From Pseudomonas sp. Irchel s3b2 (GTDB taxonomy: Bacteria > Pseudomonadota > Gammaproteobacteria > Pseudomonadales > Pseudomonadaceae), in NCBI RefSeq assembly GCF_900187445.1, contig NZ_FYEB01000004.1:349367-413366 (forward strand): a stretch of 64,000 nucleotides of DNA. The letters are read 5' to 3'. The notes under the pieces were generated by a model. It searched no databases and was not told where the DNA came from. It saw only the letters and a list, made by a program, of their open reading frames with translations. The translations under genes were made by a program, and so were the position numbers. The first letter of the stretch is position 1. Every line of letters starts with the position of its first letter. Below are positions 1 through 7,896 of the stretch, piece after piece.

Positions 1-50
1 TCTGCTTTTGGCCCGATTTCTGCCTGCAGTGAAGGGCTGCAGTCGACCTA

Positions 51-206
51 GGCTGTGTGAAAACGTTTTAGAGCAAGTTTGACAGTCAGAATCGGAACAA
101 AAATCGCGTTCCTATGCAAATTTTAGGTCTGGCTGACCAAGCAAACGCCGACAGATTTTACGTAGCAACGCAGACTTCAAAACGGCGCATGCGTTTTCAC
201 ACAGCC
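51..206. repeat. Small inverted-repeat (MITE-like) element
   Basis: The segment starts with GGCTGTGTGAAAACG and ends with its exact reverse complement, giving 15-bp perfect terminal repeats on a 156-bp unit with no coding capacity. It is inserted inside a broken copy of another Pseudomonas intergenic repeat: TCTGCTTTTGGCCCGATT lies on the left (1-18), and a CCCAAAGCTGCCGGTGGCGA-like arm lies on the right (about 211-230). Together with the integrase fragment that follows, it accounts for the gene-free first 340 bases. Confidence 0.6.
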
Positions 207-346
207 TGGACCCAAAGCTGCCGGTGGCGATAGATAGTCAAAAACGGCCAAGTGCGGACTGACACACGGATTCCGTCCATTTGCGCGAACCAATGGGCAC
301 TCCATAACAACCGCTGAACCTAACGACTTTCGTAGAGAGGTTGCCT

Positions 347-538
347 ATGCAGGACACACCAACCATGTACGGTACCCACACGCTACGGAGAACCAAGGTA
401 TCGCTAATCTATCGCAGGACGAAGAACCTGAGAGCAGTGCAACTCCTGCTTGGCCGTACGAAGCTTGAATGTACCGTCAGATACCTGGGGATCGAGGTCG
501 ACGACGCCCTGGAAATGGCGGAACAGACGGACGTCTGA
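347..538 (+). pseudogene. Tyrosine recombinase (integrase) C-terminal remnant
   Basis: This 63-residue fragment corresponds only to the catalytic C-terminus of a phage-type tyrosine recombinase. Counting from TTG 341, it keeps a GTHTLRR motif (His13, Arg16) and the TVRYLG nucleophile Tyr48. The second conserved His, normally in LLGH, is Arg39 here (LLLGRTKL). No upstream sequence encodes the core-binding and N-terminal catalytic parts, so the gene is truncated and probably inactive. It sits among inverted-repeat elements, consistent with decay of an integrated element. Family assignment is from motif recognition. Confidence 0.7.
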
Positions 539-744
539 CCACCCACTGCAACGGTCGAGGCTAGACGTCGCAGTCTCTTGCCAGGCTCGAGGTCGGCCAA
601 TGCCAGATCCCGACAGGGCCGAATGACTTCAATCACCATAACTGCCTGCCGTTACGCGGACGCGTTGATGCCAGCGTTGATTTGCCGGATGCAATTTTGC
701 CAGACATTAAATGAAGTATTGGTTTTGGCACGGGAGGCCAATGG

Positions 745-954
745 TTGCGCGGCTTGGCTGACGCAGTCGAGGTTTCCCACTGCGTCCACTACATCGAGGT
801 GGACGATGATACTTGCCGAGGCCGGTTGCATCTTCGCAATGGCCGCGCAGAGCATGAGTTTGCAGCAACCGACGCTGAGTTCGATTTGATCACAAGCTAC
901 TTTCGGACACCCGAGGAGCAGGAGGGGCTCCAGATTAAAATTCACTGTCTCTGA
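745..954 (+). CDS. Small hypothetical protein
   Basis: I do not recognise this 69-residue frame. It opens with a TTG codon and has an acidic, soluble-looking sequence containing HYIEVDDDTCRGRLHLRNG followed by a charged C-terminus. No signal peptide or membrane segment is visible. No clear ribosome binding site precedes the start. It lies between an integrase remnant and a repeat element, so it may be the tail of a larger decayed gene. Overlapping frames on both strands are less protein-like, but coding status is uncertain. Confidence 0.3.
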   Translation: MRGLADAVEVSHCVHYIEVDDDTCRGRLHLRNGRAEHEFAATDAEFDLITSYFRTPEEQEGLQIKIHCL

Positions 955-991
955 CGGTCAGTAATCGCCAAGGTAATGAGGTATCTGGAAG

Positions 992-1192
992 GTCTGCTAT
1001 TGGCCGATTCTGTTGAAAAAGTCGGCCATGGTTTGCTCAGCGGAAAAGTGCGCGTCTGAATTTGAAATCTTTACTTTGGGCAGAGGCTTCCGGACTCAGA
1101 TTTCACGTAGCAGCGTGCAAAAAAGGCGTTTTCACCGGTCAATGATCAGACAGTTTGGGCGGATCGACTTTTTCAACAGAATCGGCCGAAAG
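992..1192. repeat. Inverted-repeat element copy B (~200 bp)
   Basis: Inner terminal arms GGCCGATTCTGTTGAAAAAG (from 1002) and its reverse complement (to 1187) bound this element. Its interior is clearly homologous, in opposite orientation, to the element at 1953-2158. The outer GTCTGCTATTGG arm has degraded on the right side. Size and structure resemble the ~180-200 bp MITE-like families (R178/R200 class) described in P. fluorescens genomes; that name match is from memory. It fills the gene-free stretch upstream of the GST gene's stop codon. Confidence 0.7.
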
Positions 1193-1255
1193 CTGGCGGT
1201 AGCGACAGGATGCTATCCACCCGTGAAGCGGACACAAAACTCCTCTGAGACCGTG

Positions 1256-1879
1256 TCATGGCGTCCCGTTTCTTCCGTACAGGCGGTAGCCTGGTCGACG
1301 ACTCAAGCGTTCGTAATAGTCGCTCACGGCAGGAAAGTCCGGATGAGCAAGCGGTGTTTCAAACCACCGATTAACTGACAGGCCGATCGGTATATCTGCG
1401 AGAGAAAACTCATCGCCGCTGACGTAGGCCCCGGTTGAATCGAGCTGTCGATTGAGGATCTCCATGTACCTCGACCAGTTGTTGCACGCGGCCGCCAACG
1501 CACGGCTGTCCTGATGCTCAGGCGAATGCCTGACCAGCGACATGAAGGCATAACTCCACGACTTGTTGAGATCTGACGCTTGCCAATCGATCCATTGATC
1601 CACCCGCGCTTTGGCTCTCGCTTCAGTCGGGTAAAGGTGAACGCCGTTGTAGCGCGATGCCAGGTAGCGAATGATCGAGTTTGACTCCCAAAGAATGAAG
1701 TCGTCGTCCTGGATGACCGGCACCATGGCATTGGGATTCAGCGCCAGGAATTCAGGTGTGTGCGTCGATCTGAAGCCAGAACCCCAATCCACCCGCTCAA
1801 AGGGAATTTCAATCTCGGCGCAGGCCCAGAGCACCTTTCGTACATTGATCGACGATGCCTTACCCAATATGCGCAACAT
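1256..1879 (-). CDS. Glutathione S-transferase family protein
   Basis: A 207-residue protein of normal length for cytosolic GSTs. The N-terminal thioredoxin-like domain (about 1-80) carries the glutathione-site Ser9/Ser10-Ile-Asn region, the Val53-Pro54 cis-proline and the Glu65-Ser66 pair in [11 protein letters not shown]. An all-helical C-terminal domain follows. Family members conjugate glutathione to electrophiles or act as reductases in the cytoplasm; the substrate cannot be read. AAGGA precedes the ATG by about seven bases. The gene stands alone, enclosed between two oppositely oriented copies of the same repeat element, so it may have moved with them. Confidence 0.88.
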   Translation of the reverse strand: MLRILGKASSINVRKVLWACAEIEIPFERVDWGSGFRSTHTPEFLALNPNAMVPVIQDDDFILWESNSIIRYLASRYNGVHLYPTEARAKARVDQWIDWQASDLNKSWSYAFMSLVRHSPEHQDSRALAAACNNWSRYMEILNRQLDSTGAYVSGDEFSLADIPIGLSVNRWFETPLAHPDFPAVSDYYERLSRRPGYRLYGRNGTP

Positions 1880-1952
1880 TCCATGTCCTTATCGTTCGGG
1901 GTAGTTGGTCTGAACTACTGACTCTATCGCCTTGTGGAGCGGATTGTCCAGA

Positions 1953-2158
1953 GTCTGCTTTTGGCCGATTGTGTTGAAAAAGTCGGCCCTTCCAGACTGC
2001 CCGCATACTGACTGCTGAAAACGCCTTTTTTGCACGCAGCTATGCGAAATCTGAGCCCGGAATCCTCTGCTCAAAGTAAAGATTTCAATCTCAAGCGCGT
2101 ACTTTTCTGCCGTGGAAACCATGGCCGACTTTTTCAACAGAATCGGCCGAAAGCAGAC
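1953..2158. repeat. Inverted-repeat element copy C (~206 bp)
   Basis: The most intact copy: a 36-bp terminal arm beginning GTCTGCTTTTGGCCGATT pairs with the reverse complement at the right end with two mismatches. The interior matches copy B (992-1192) in inverted orientation. It occupies most of the 380-bp gap between the GST start and the MATE start; I see no other feature there. Confidence 0.75.
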
Positions 2159-2259
2159 ATTACTCATGCCACCCAAATCCGCAAAACAGAAGCGCCTCGT
2201 TCCCAGTTCCGTAGCGTAGAATTTCCCAAATGCCAACCCCCACCCGAGACGGAACCTCA

Positions 2260-3618
2260 ATGCAAACCCCCACCAAATCCCACCCCCTCTGGCAAACCTA
2301 CCTCCTATTCCTCGCCCCCATGGTCCTCTCCAATTTCCTTCAATCCATGTCCGGCACGATCAACAGCATCTACATCGGCCAAATGCTCGGCACCCAGGCT
2401 CTCGCGGCGGTATCGGGCATGTTCCCCATCGTGTTCTTCTTCATCGCCCTGGTCATCGGCCTCGGCGCGGGCGCTGGGGTGTTGATCGGCCAGGCCTGGG
2501 GCGCTCGTGAGCCGCATTTGGTGAAGGCTATCGCCGGTTCGACGTTGCTGTTGGGGGCGATGATCGGGTTAGTGGCGGCGGTGTTGGGCAGTGTGTTTGC
2601 GCGGCCGGCGTTGCAGGGGTTGGGGATGCCGGCGGATGTGCTGGACGATGCGGTGGCGTATGCGCAGGTGATGATGTGGATCTTGCCGTCGCTGTTGGTG
2701 TTTGTGTTGTTTACGCAGTTGCTGCGTGGGGTGAGCGATACGCTGTCGCCGTTGTTGGCACTGGTGGTGTCGACGTGTGTCGGGCTGGCGCTGACGCCGG
2801 CGTTGATTCTCGGGTGGTTGGGGCTGCCGCCGATGGGAATTCAGAGTGCGGCGTGGGCGGGGTTGGTGGGTAACTTGTCGGCGATGGGGTGGCTGGCGTG
2901 GCGGTTGATTCGCAAGGGGCATCCGTTGGCGCCGGATCGGGAGATGTTGGCGGCGATGCGGCTGGACATGGAGATCCTCGGCAAGGTGCTGCGCATCGGG
3001 CTGCCGACCGGGTTGCAGATGGTAGTGCTGTCGTTGTCGGAGTTGGTGATTCTGGCACTGGTGAACCAGCACGGTTCTCAGGCGACGGCGGCGTATGGGG
3101 CGGTGACGCAGATCGTCAATTACGTGCAGTTCCCGGCACTGTCGATTGCGATCACGGCGTCGATCCTCGGTGCGCAGGCCATCGGCGCCGGGCGCATCGA
3201 GCGCATGGGGCCGATTCTGCGCACGGGGTTGTTGATCAATGTGTGCCTGACCGGTGGCCTGGTGGTGTTGGGGTATCTGTTGTCGCACTGGTTGCTGGGG
3301 TTGTTTCTCACGGATGATTCTACGCGGGTGATGGCCGAACACCTGTTGCACATCATGCTCTGGAGCCTGTTGGTGTTTGGCTTTCAGGCGATCATCGGCG
3401 GCATCATGCGCGCCAGCGGCACGGTGTTGGTACCGGTGGCGGTTTCGATCATTTGCGTGGTCGGTGTGCAATTGCCGGTGGCGTATCTGCTGGATGCGCG
3501 CTTTGGGCTGCAAGGTGTGTGGATGGCGTTTCCGGTGGCGTACCTGGGCATGCTGATGCTGCAGACGCTGTATTACAAAATGGTCTGGCAGCATCAGAAG
3601 ATCGAGCGGTTGGTGTAG
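2260..3618 (+). CDS. MATE family multidrug/solute exporter
   Basis: A 452-residue polytopic inner-membrane protein with about twelve hydrophobic segments and an internal two-fold pattern. The first helix region (LFLAPMVLSNFLQSMSGTIN) followed by IGQMLGTQALAAVSG is typical of the MatE domain, and a second copy starts near FGFQAIIGGIMRASG. MATE proteins export cationic drugs or metabolites using Na+ or H+ gradients. I prefer the ATG at 2260 (MQTPTKSHPLWQ) because homologs usually start this close to the first helix; ATG 2230 is also in frame. The gene converges with the reductase at 3635. Confidence 0.9.
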   Translation: MQTPTKSHPLWQTYLLFLAPMVLSNFLQSMSGTINSIYIGQMLGTQALAAVSGMFPIVFFFIALVIGLGAGAGVLIGQAWGAREPHLVKAIAGSTLLLGAMIGLVAAVLGSVFARPALQGLGMPADVLDDAVAYAQVMMWILPSLLVFVLFTQLLRGVSDTLSPLLALVVSTCVGLALTPALILGWLGLPPMGIQSAAWAGLVGNLSAMGWLAWRLIRKGHPLAPDREMLAAMRLDMEILGKVLRIGLPTGLQMVVLSLSELVILALVNQHGSQATAAYGAVTQIVNYVQFPALSIAITASILGAQAIGAGRIERMGPILRTGLLINVCLTGGLVVLGYLLSHWLLGLFLTDDSTRVMAEHLLHIMLWSLLVFGFQAIIGGIMRASGTVLVPVAVSIICVVGVQLPVAYLLDARFGLQGVWMAFPVAYLGMLMLQTLYYKMVWQHQKIERLV

Positions 3619-3624
3619 GGCCCT

Positions 3625-3641
3625 CGTTTGAGTATCAAACG
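3625..3641. terminator. Short hairpin between convergent genes
   Basis: CGTTTGA and TCAAACG form a 7-bp stem with a 3-base loop in the 16-bp gap between the convergent MATE and NmrA-like genes, overlapping the latter's stop codon. No strong T-run follows, so its action as a terminator is uncertain. Confidence 0.35.
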
Positions 3642-4384
3642 CTGCTCTTGAGCCAGGTTTCGAAGCGCGTCGGCCCGACGATGGGGTGTTCTCCCGGCGT
3701 CAGCGAGTGGTCATCGATCGGCGCACCGAAGTAGGGGACCGTGTCGTCCGCTTGGGCCTGGCGCGGGTCGTTGGTGTGTTGCAAAAACAGGCGCACGAAT
3801 TCCACCAGCGGCCAGCGTTCAGGGCCGGCTACTTCCAAGGTCTGGTTGCTCGGCGCTTGCACCGCGACTTTCGCCAGCGCCGTCGCGACATCGACCGCGG
3901 CAATCGGTTGCAGCTCGGCGGAGGTCAAACGCACGGTGTCGCCTTCTTGCACGCCTGAGTACGAAATGGCTCCGATGAATTCGAAAAACTGCGTGGCCCG
4001 CAGGATTGTGTAAGGGATGCCTGAGTTTTTGATGAGTGTTTCCTGCGCCATTTTCGCCCGGAAGTAACCGCTGTCGAGCATGCGCTCGGTGCCCACCACC
4101 GACAGGGCGACATGGTGTTTGACGCCTGCGGTTTTCTCGGCGGCAAGCAGGTTGCGCCCGCTGGTTTCGAAGAACTCGAGCACGGCAGCGTCTTCGAAGG
4201 AGGGCGAGTTGGCCACGTCGACCACTACGTCGGCGCCTTGTAAGGCCTCTTGTAATCCTTCGCCGGTGAGGGCGTTGACGCCGGTGCTCGGTGACGCGGC
4301 CAGGACTTCATGCCCCAGGTCTTGCAGGTTTTTGCACAGGTGTCTGCCGATCAGCCCGGTACCGCCAATGACGACGATTTTCAT
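3635..4384 (-). CDS. NmrA-like NAD(P)-binding reductase (atypical SDR)
   Basis: A 249-residue cytoplasmic protein beginning MKIVVIGGTGLIGRHL, a Rossmann dinucleotide-binding loop (GGTGLIG, residues 7-13). Sequence through VVVDVANSP and HHVALSVVGTERM, with YTILRATQFFEF, is typical of atypical short-chain dehydrogenases of the NmrA/NAD(P)H-quinone reductase-like group. The canonical YxxxK pair is not obvious, as is common in this group. GGGAG lies seven bases before the ATG. The physiological substrate is unknown. Confidence 0.85.
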   Translation of the reverse strand: MKIVVIGGTGLIGRHLCKNLQDLGHEVLAASPSTGVNALTGEGLQEALQGADVVVDVANSPSFEDAAVLEFFETSGRNLLAAEKTAGVKHHVALSVVGTERMLDSGYFRAKMAQETLIKNSGIPYTILRATQFFEFIGAISYSGVQEGDTVRLTSAELQPIAAVDVATALAKVAVQAPSNQTLEVAGPERWPLVEFVRLFLQHTNDPRQAQADDTVPYFGAPIDDHSLTPGEHPIVGPTRFETWLKSSV

Positions 4385-4588
4385 GTTCAGTCTCCCGATG
4401 CGTGCGCAGTGGGTGCAGTGGCTTTAAATCCTGCAACCATTAAAGACCCGGAATCTGCTGAATGACGGCGGGGCGACGATCGGGTTATCGGAAAGAATGC
4501 AGCCCGGTTCACAAAAAGATCAGAAAATTGCACTGCTGGCAATGTTATATTGCCGGCCTCTGGCCTAATGCCAGTTAAGCCGCTTTTT

Positions 4589-4656
4589 TGTAGGAGCCAG
4601 GCTTGCCGGCGAAGGCGTTCTCAAGGACGCCTTCGCCGGCAAGCCTGGCTCCTACA
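4589..4656. repeat. Paired inverted REP hairpin
   Basis: Two REP-type arms (TGTAGGAGCCAGGCTTGCCG and its exact complement) face each other and form a nearly perfect 68-base palindrome preceded by a T-run. REP pairs of this kind (REPINs) are dispersed in Pseudomonas intergenic DNA. It lies in the 337-bp gap between the reductase and the yfa operon. I see no certain promoter there. Confidence 0.85.
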
Positions 4657-4721
4657 GACAGATCAAACACCGCGCCGAGGATCGGGCGCCAGGTTTCGTT
4701 ATGCATGGCAGGAGGCGTTAC

Positions 4722-5513
4722 ATGCGTTGTGTTCGTTCACTGCTGATCACGCTGGTCTGCGCCCAGGTGGCATGGGCCGAGCCCACGGCCGAGTTGTCGG
4801 AGCCGGTGGGCGGCTGGCGTTATCACGGCCTGCTGGACCGCAGTGAAAACCCTCGCGTCGCCTATCCCACGCCGCCCATCGACCGGGGCGTGCAGCGCAA
4901 TCGCACGATGATCGAAGGCCAGCTCAAGGCTCTCGGCACACTCCGACCGCCGCACAGCCTGGCGGTCAACGGCAATCCCCTGAATTTGTACACCGACGAC
5001 CAAGGACGTTTTGCCCGGCCGTATGCGTTCGGCGCCGGGTCCAACAGCGTCGAAGTGCGCAGTTCCGAGGGCAAGTCACTCAAGCGCGTTCAATTCTATG
5101 AAGCCAACAACCTGCGCACGCCGGCGCGGATTCGCGTGGTGCTGGGCTGGGACGATCCCAAGGCTGAACTCGACCTGCACATCATTACCCCCGACGGCCA
5201 ACATGCGTTCTGGGCTCGCCCGGCGATGAGCAATGGCGGCGGGTTGGACCCGGACGGCGTCGATGGCCCCGGGCCGGAGATGTTCACCATGACCGCGCCG
5301 ATGCATGGCACTTATCTGGTTTACGTGAACTATTGGGGCAACTTCGGCAGCGGCGGCTATAACTTCGATGAGACCAGCAACCAGAACGAGGTGATCACCT
5401 CGCAAATCAATCTGGTGCTCAACGAAAACACCGTCGACGAAAAACGCGAGACGTTCATCGTGCCCTTGCGGGCAATCGGCGACCTGCTGCTGGTCAAGAC
5501 TTTCAACTATTAA
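4722..5513 (+). CDS. yfaP: Secreted YfaP-like DUF2135 protein (copy 1)
   Basis: A 263-residue protein with an N-terminal signal peptide (cleavage probably after QVAWA). The C-terminal half has a DUF2135-type core, VVLGWDDPKAELDLHIITPDG, followed by GPEMFTM and YLVYVNYWGNFG. Such proteins are periplasmic and of unknown function; E. coli yfaP is the last gene of a macroglobulin operon. ATG 4722 is chosen because GGAGG lies seven bases upstream; an ATG at 4701 is also in frame. This is the first gene of a six-gene operon and is paralogous to the last one (14092-14898). A duplicated yfaP flanking the cluster is unlike E. coli. Confidence 0.88.
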   Translation: MRCVRSLLITLVCAQVAWAEPTAELSEPVGGWRYHGLLDRSENPRVAYPTPPIDRGVQRNRTMIEGQLKALGTLRPPHSLAVNGNPLNLYTDDQGRFARPYAFGAGSNSVEVRSSEGKSLKRVQFYEANNLRTPARIRVVLGWDDPKAELDLHIITPDGQHAFWARPAMSNGGGLDPDGVDGPGPEMFTMTAPMHGTYLVYVNYWGNFGSGGYNFDETSNQNEVITSQINLVLNENTVDEKRETFIVPLRAIGDLLLVKTFNY

Positions 5514-5548
5514 ACATCCCGCACCACGGATGAATTGGGTTTGTGAAC

Positions 5549-7261
5549 ATGAGTGATAAGACTGTTTCCCCGGCCGCCGACACGCCAGCCGCCAAACCTC
5601 CTCGTCGCTGGCCGGCGCTGCTGGTCGGGCTGTGCCTGGTGGCCGGCGTGGCGGGCGGGTTGGGGTGGTTCCTGAACAAACCCAAGGCCCCGCCGGCGGA
5701 ACTGGCCAGTGACAAACTGGGCATGAGCCGGCCGGACGGTCTGCTCGAAACCCACTCCCTGAGCCAGCTGCCCAAGGACTTGCTGGCGGTGCCGTTTCTC
5801 AAGGAAACCCTGACCGAAGATTTCGTCTTCTATTACGAAGCCCACGCCGACCGTCTCGGTTTGATCGGCAGTCTGCGGCGGATCATTTACGAGCATGACC
5901 TGAAGTTGCAAGACAGCCTGATCGAGCAACTCTTCGATCAACCGGCGGATGTGGCGCTGTGGCGCGGGGCGGATGGGCGTCTCAAGGATTTCCTGTTGGT
6001 GATGGATCGCGGCGGGCTGGCCAAGGTGCTGGAGCCGCTTGCGAAAGTGGTGCTGGATGATACGCAGCTGAGCAAACTCAGTGAGGTGAAAGTCGGCGCC
6101 GACGCTGTCACGCTTTATCAGCTCAACTACAACGCCAGCAAGTCATTGGTGTTCGCCTCCCACGGCGACAAACTGGTGGTGCTGTCCAATCCGGCCAAGC
6201 TCTACGATCCGGAAAACGGCGCCTCGGAGGATGCCGGCAGCGTTTCGACCAAAGCCATCGCCGCCTTGCTCAACGGCGACAAACTCTTCCCCGAAGCCTT
6301 CGGCCTGCCACCGCGTACGCCCGAGGTGAAACAGCGTCTCTCGGTCAATTCCAGCGTGCTGGCCATGGGTTACCAGCGCTTCATCCCGAACTTCGCCGGC
6401 CTGCGTTTCGACATGGATGACAAGGGTTGGCACAGCTTCCTCGCCATGGACGAACTGGACAACCAGCCGGACTTCGACTTCAAACCGATCTGGCAAGCCA
6501 TGCCGATGGGCGCCAGCGCCTGCGTGGCCTTGCCCCTGGCCGCCGAACAACAGCAACCGCTGCTGGTGAAACTCGGTGCCGAAGAGTCCGTGGCTCAGGC
6601 CTTGACCGAACACATGGCCGGTGCGGCCGGCCTGTGCTGGTACGCCGAGTCGCGGCTGTACACGCCGCTGCTGGTGGCCAGCCTGAATGACGATGACAGC
6701 GCCAAACTCGACGGCGACCTGGGCAACCTGTTCGGCTCGATGGTCGGCGCCTACGAAGGCAAAGTCGCCGATCACGCGTTCCCGGTGGTCGAGAAACAGC
6801 AAGGCCAGACCCATCAGTGGCAGCGTCAGGTCAGCTCCAACTTCGGTCCCTATAAGGCCAAGGATGCCGAGCAACCGGACGCGATCACCGGCAAAGCCTT
6901 TATGCGCGTAAGCCTGGCGCGTCACGGTTCGACGCTGCTGTTTTCCCTCGACGACAAACTGGTCGACAAAGCGCTGGGCACCTTGGACAAACGCTTCCCA
7001 CCGCTGGCTGACGTACTGCCGAAAGACCTGCTGATGCCGATCTATTTCGGTCCGGATTCCATGGCGCAACTGATGCAGCAGGAAACCCTCGACAGCCTGC
7101 CGCAAGACATGGAACCGGTGTTTTACAACGCCGCGCAAACTTACCTGATTCCGAAACTGCGCACCCTCGGCGGCTACGGCAAATACGCCCTGACCTTGCC
7201 CAAAGGCAGCGAGCCTGACGGCCATTGGCAGTGGCTGCCGCTGGAGTGGAAAGCTCTGTGA
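5549..7261 (+). CDS. yfaA: Membrane-anchored YfaA-like DUF2138 protein
   Basis: A 570-residue protein with a Pro/Ala-rich cytoplasmic N-terminus, one transmembrane helix (about residues 21-43, [19 protein letters not shown]) and a large predicted periplasmic region. The order in this operon and the sequence identify it as the DUF2138 protein corresponding to E. coli YfaA. The biochemical role is unknown. It could tether the other secreted Yfa proteins to the inner membrane (inference). It starts 35 bases after yfaP1, and its stop overlaps the GTG start of the next gene by four bases, indicating translational coupling. Confidence 0.82.
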   Translation: MSDKTVSPAADTPAAKPPRRWPALLVGLCLVAGVAGGLGWFLNKPKAPPAELASDKLGMSRPDGLLETHSLSQLPKDLLAVPFLKETLTEDFVFYYEAHADRLGLIGSLRRIIYEHDLKLQDSLIEQLFDQPADVALWRGADGRLKDFLLVMDRGGLAKVLEPLAKVVLDDTQLSKLSEVKVGADAVTLYQLNYNASKSLVFASHGDKLVVLSNPAKLYDPENGASEDAGSVSTKAIAALLNGDKLFPEAFGLPPRTPEVKQRLSVNSSVLAMGYQRFIPNFAGLRFDMDDKGWHSFLAMDELDNQPDFDFKPIWQAMPMGASACVALPLAAEQQQPLLVKLGAEESVAQALTEHMAGAAGLCWYAESRLYTPLLVASLNDDDSAKLDGDLGNLFGSMVGAYEGKVADHAFPVVEKQQGQTHQWQRQVSSNFGPYKAKDAEQPDAITGKAFMRVSLARHGSTLLFSLDDKLVDKALGTLDKRFPPLADVLPKDLLMPIYFGPDSMAQLMQQETLDSLPQDMEPVFYNAAQTYLIPKLRTLGGYGKYALTLPKGSEPDGHWQWLPLEWKAL

Positions 7262-7896
7262 CCGCACTCATCCGAGGCCTCGGCCTGCTGGCGTTGCTGC
7301 TAGGGACTCGCACCTTTGCCAGCGAAGCCCCGGCGCTCGACCCGCAGCAATCCCAGGTATTTCGCGCCTGGTTCGTGCGCATCGCCCAGGAACAACTGAC
7401 CCAAGGCCCGAGCCCGCGCTGGTATCAGCAGGACTGCGCCGGGCTGGTGCGGTTCGCCGCCAACGAAGCGCTGAAAGTCCATGACGACAAATGGCTGCGC
7501 AGCAATGGCCTGTCCAATCGCTACCTGCCGCCGGAACTGCAACTGAGCAACGCCCAACGCGGCCTCGCCCAGCAATGGCAGCAGGGCGGCGGCAAGGTCG
7601 GGCCCTACGTCAACGCAATCAAACTGATCCAGTTCAACAGTCATCTGGTCGGTCGCGATCTGGCCCACGCCCGGCCCGGCGACCTGATGTTTTTCGATCA
7701 GGGCGACGACCAGCACCTGATGATCTGGATGGGCCGCTTCATCGCCTATCACACCGGCACCACCACCCCCAATGACAACGGCATGCGCTCCGCAAGCCTG
7801 CAACAACTCATGACATGGAAGGACACCCGATGGATACCCGACGCAGCCAACCCCAACTTCATCGGCGTCTATCGACTGAACTTCCTCTCCCAATGA
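7258..7896 (+). CDS. yfaT: YfaT-like DUF1175 protein, NlpC/P60-like
   Basis: A 212-residue exported protein (signal peptide ending near RTFAS). GTG 7258 is chosen because it overlaps the previous stop (GTGA) and has a GGAG upstream. Motifs resemble NlpC/P60 cysteine peptidases in order: DCAGLVRF with Cys60, GDLMFF, HLMIWMG with His153, and His165 in AYHTG. NlpC/P60 enzymes cleave cell-wall peptides. DUF1175 has no established activity that I know of, so a periplasmic peptidase role is inference. The stop overlaps the yfaS start as ATGA. Confidence 0.82.
   Translation: MTALIRGLGLLALLLGTRTFASEAPALDPQQSQVFRAWFVRIAQEQLTQGPSPRWYQQDCAGLVRFAANEALKVHDDKWLRSNGLSNRYLPPELQLSNAQRGLAQQWQQGGGKVGPYVNAIKLIQFNSHLVGRDLAHARPGDLMFFDQGDDQHLMIWMGRFIAYHTGTTTPNDNGMRSASLQQLMTWKDTRWIPDAANPNFIGVYRLNFLSQ

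Noticed and set aside
1013..1378. Reading frame through repeat copy B, similar to the frame in copy C
   Set aside because: The similarity comes from DNA homology of the repeats; differences fall at all codon positions, and the frame runs into antisense of the GST gene.
2569..3594. 341-codon minus-strand frame opposite the MATE gene
   Set aside because: Extremely His/Gln/Arg-rich composition, typical of an antisense shadow of a hydrophobic membrane protein.
6143..7267. 374-codon minus-strand frame opposite yfaA
   Set aside because: Low-complexity shadow translation with no plausible start signal; yfaA on the plus strand fits the operon.
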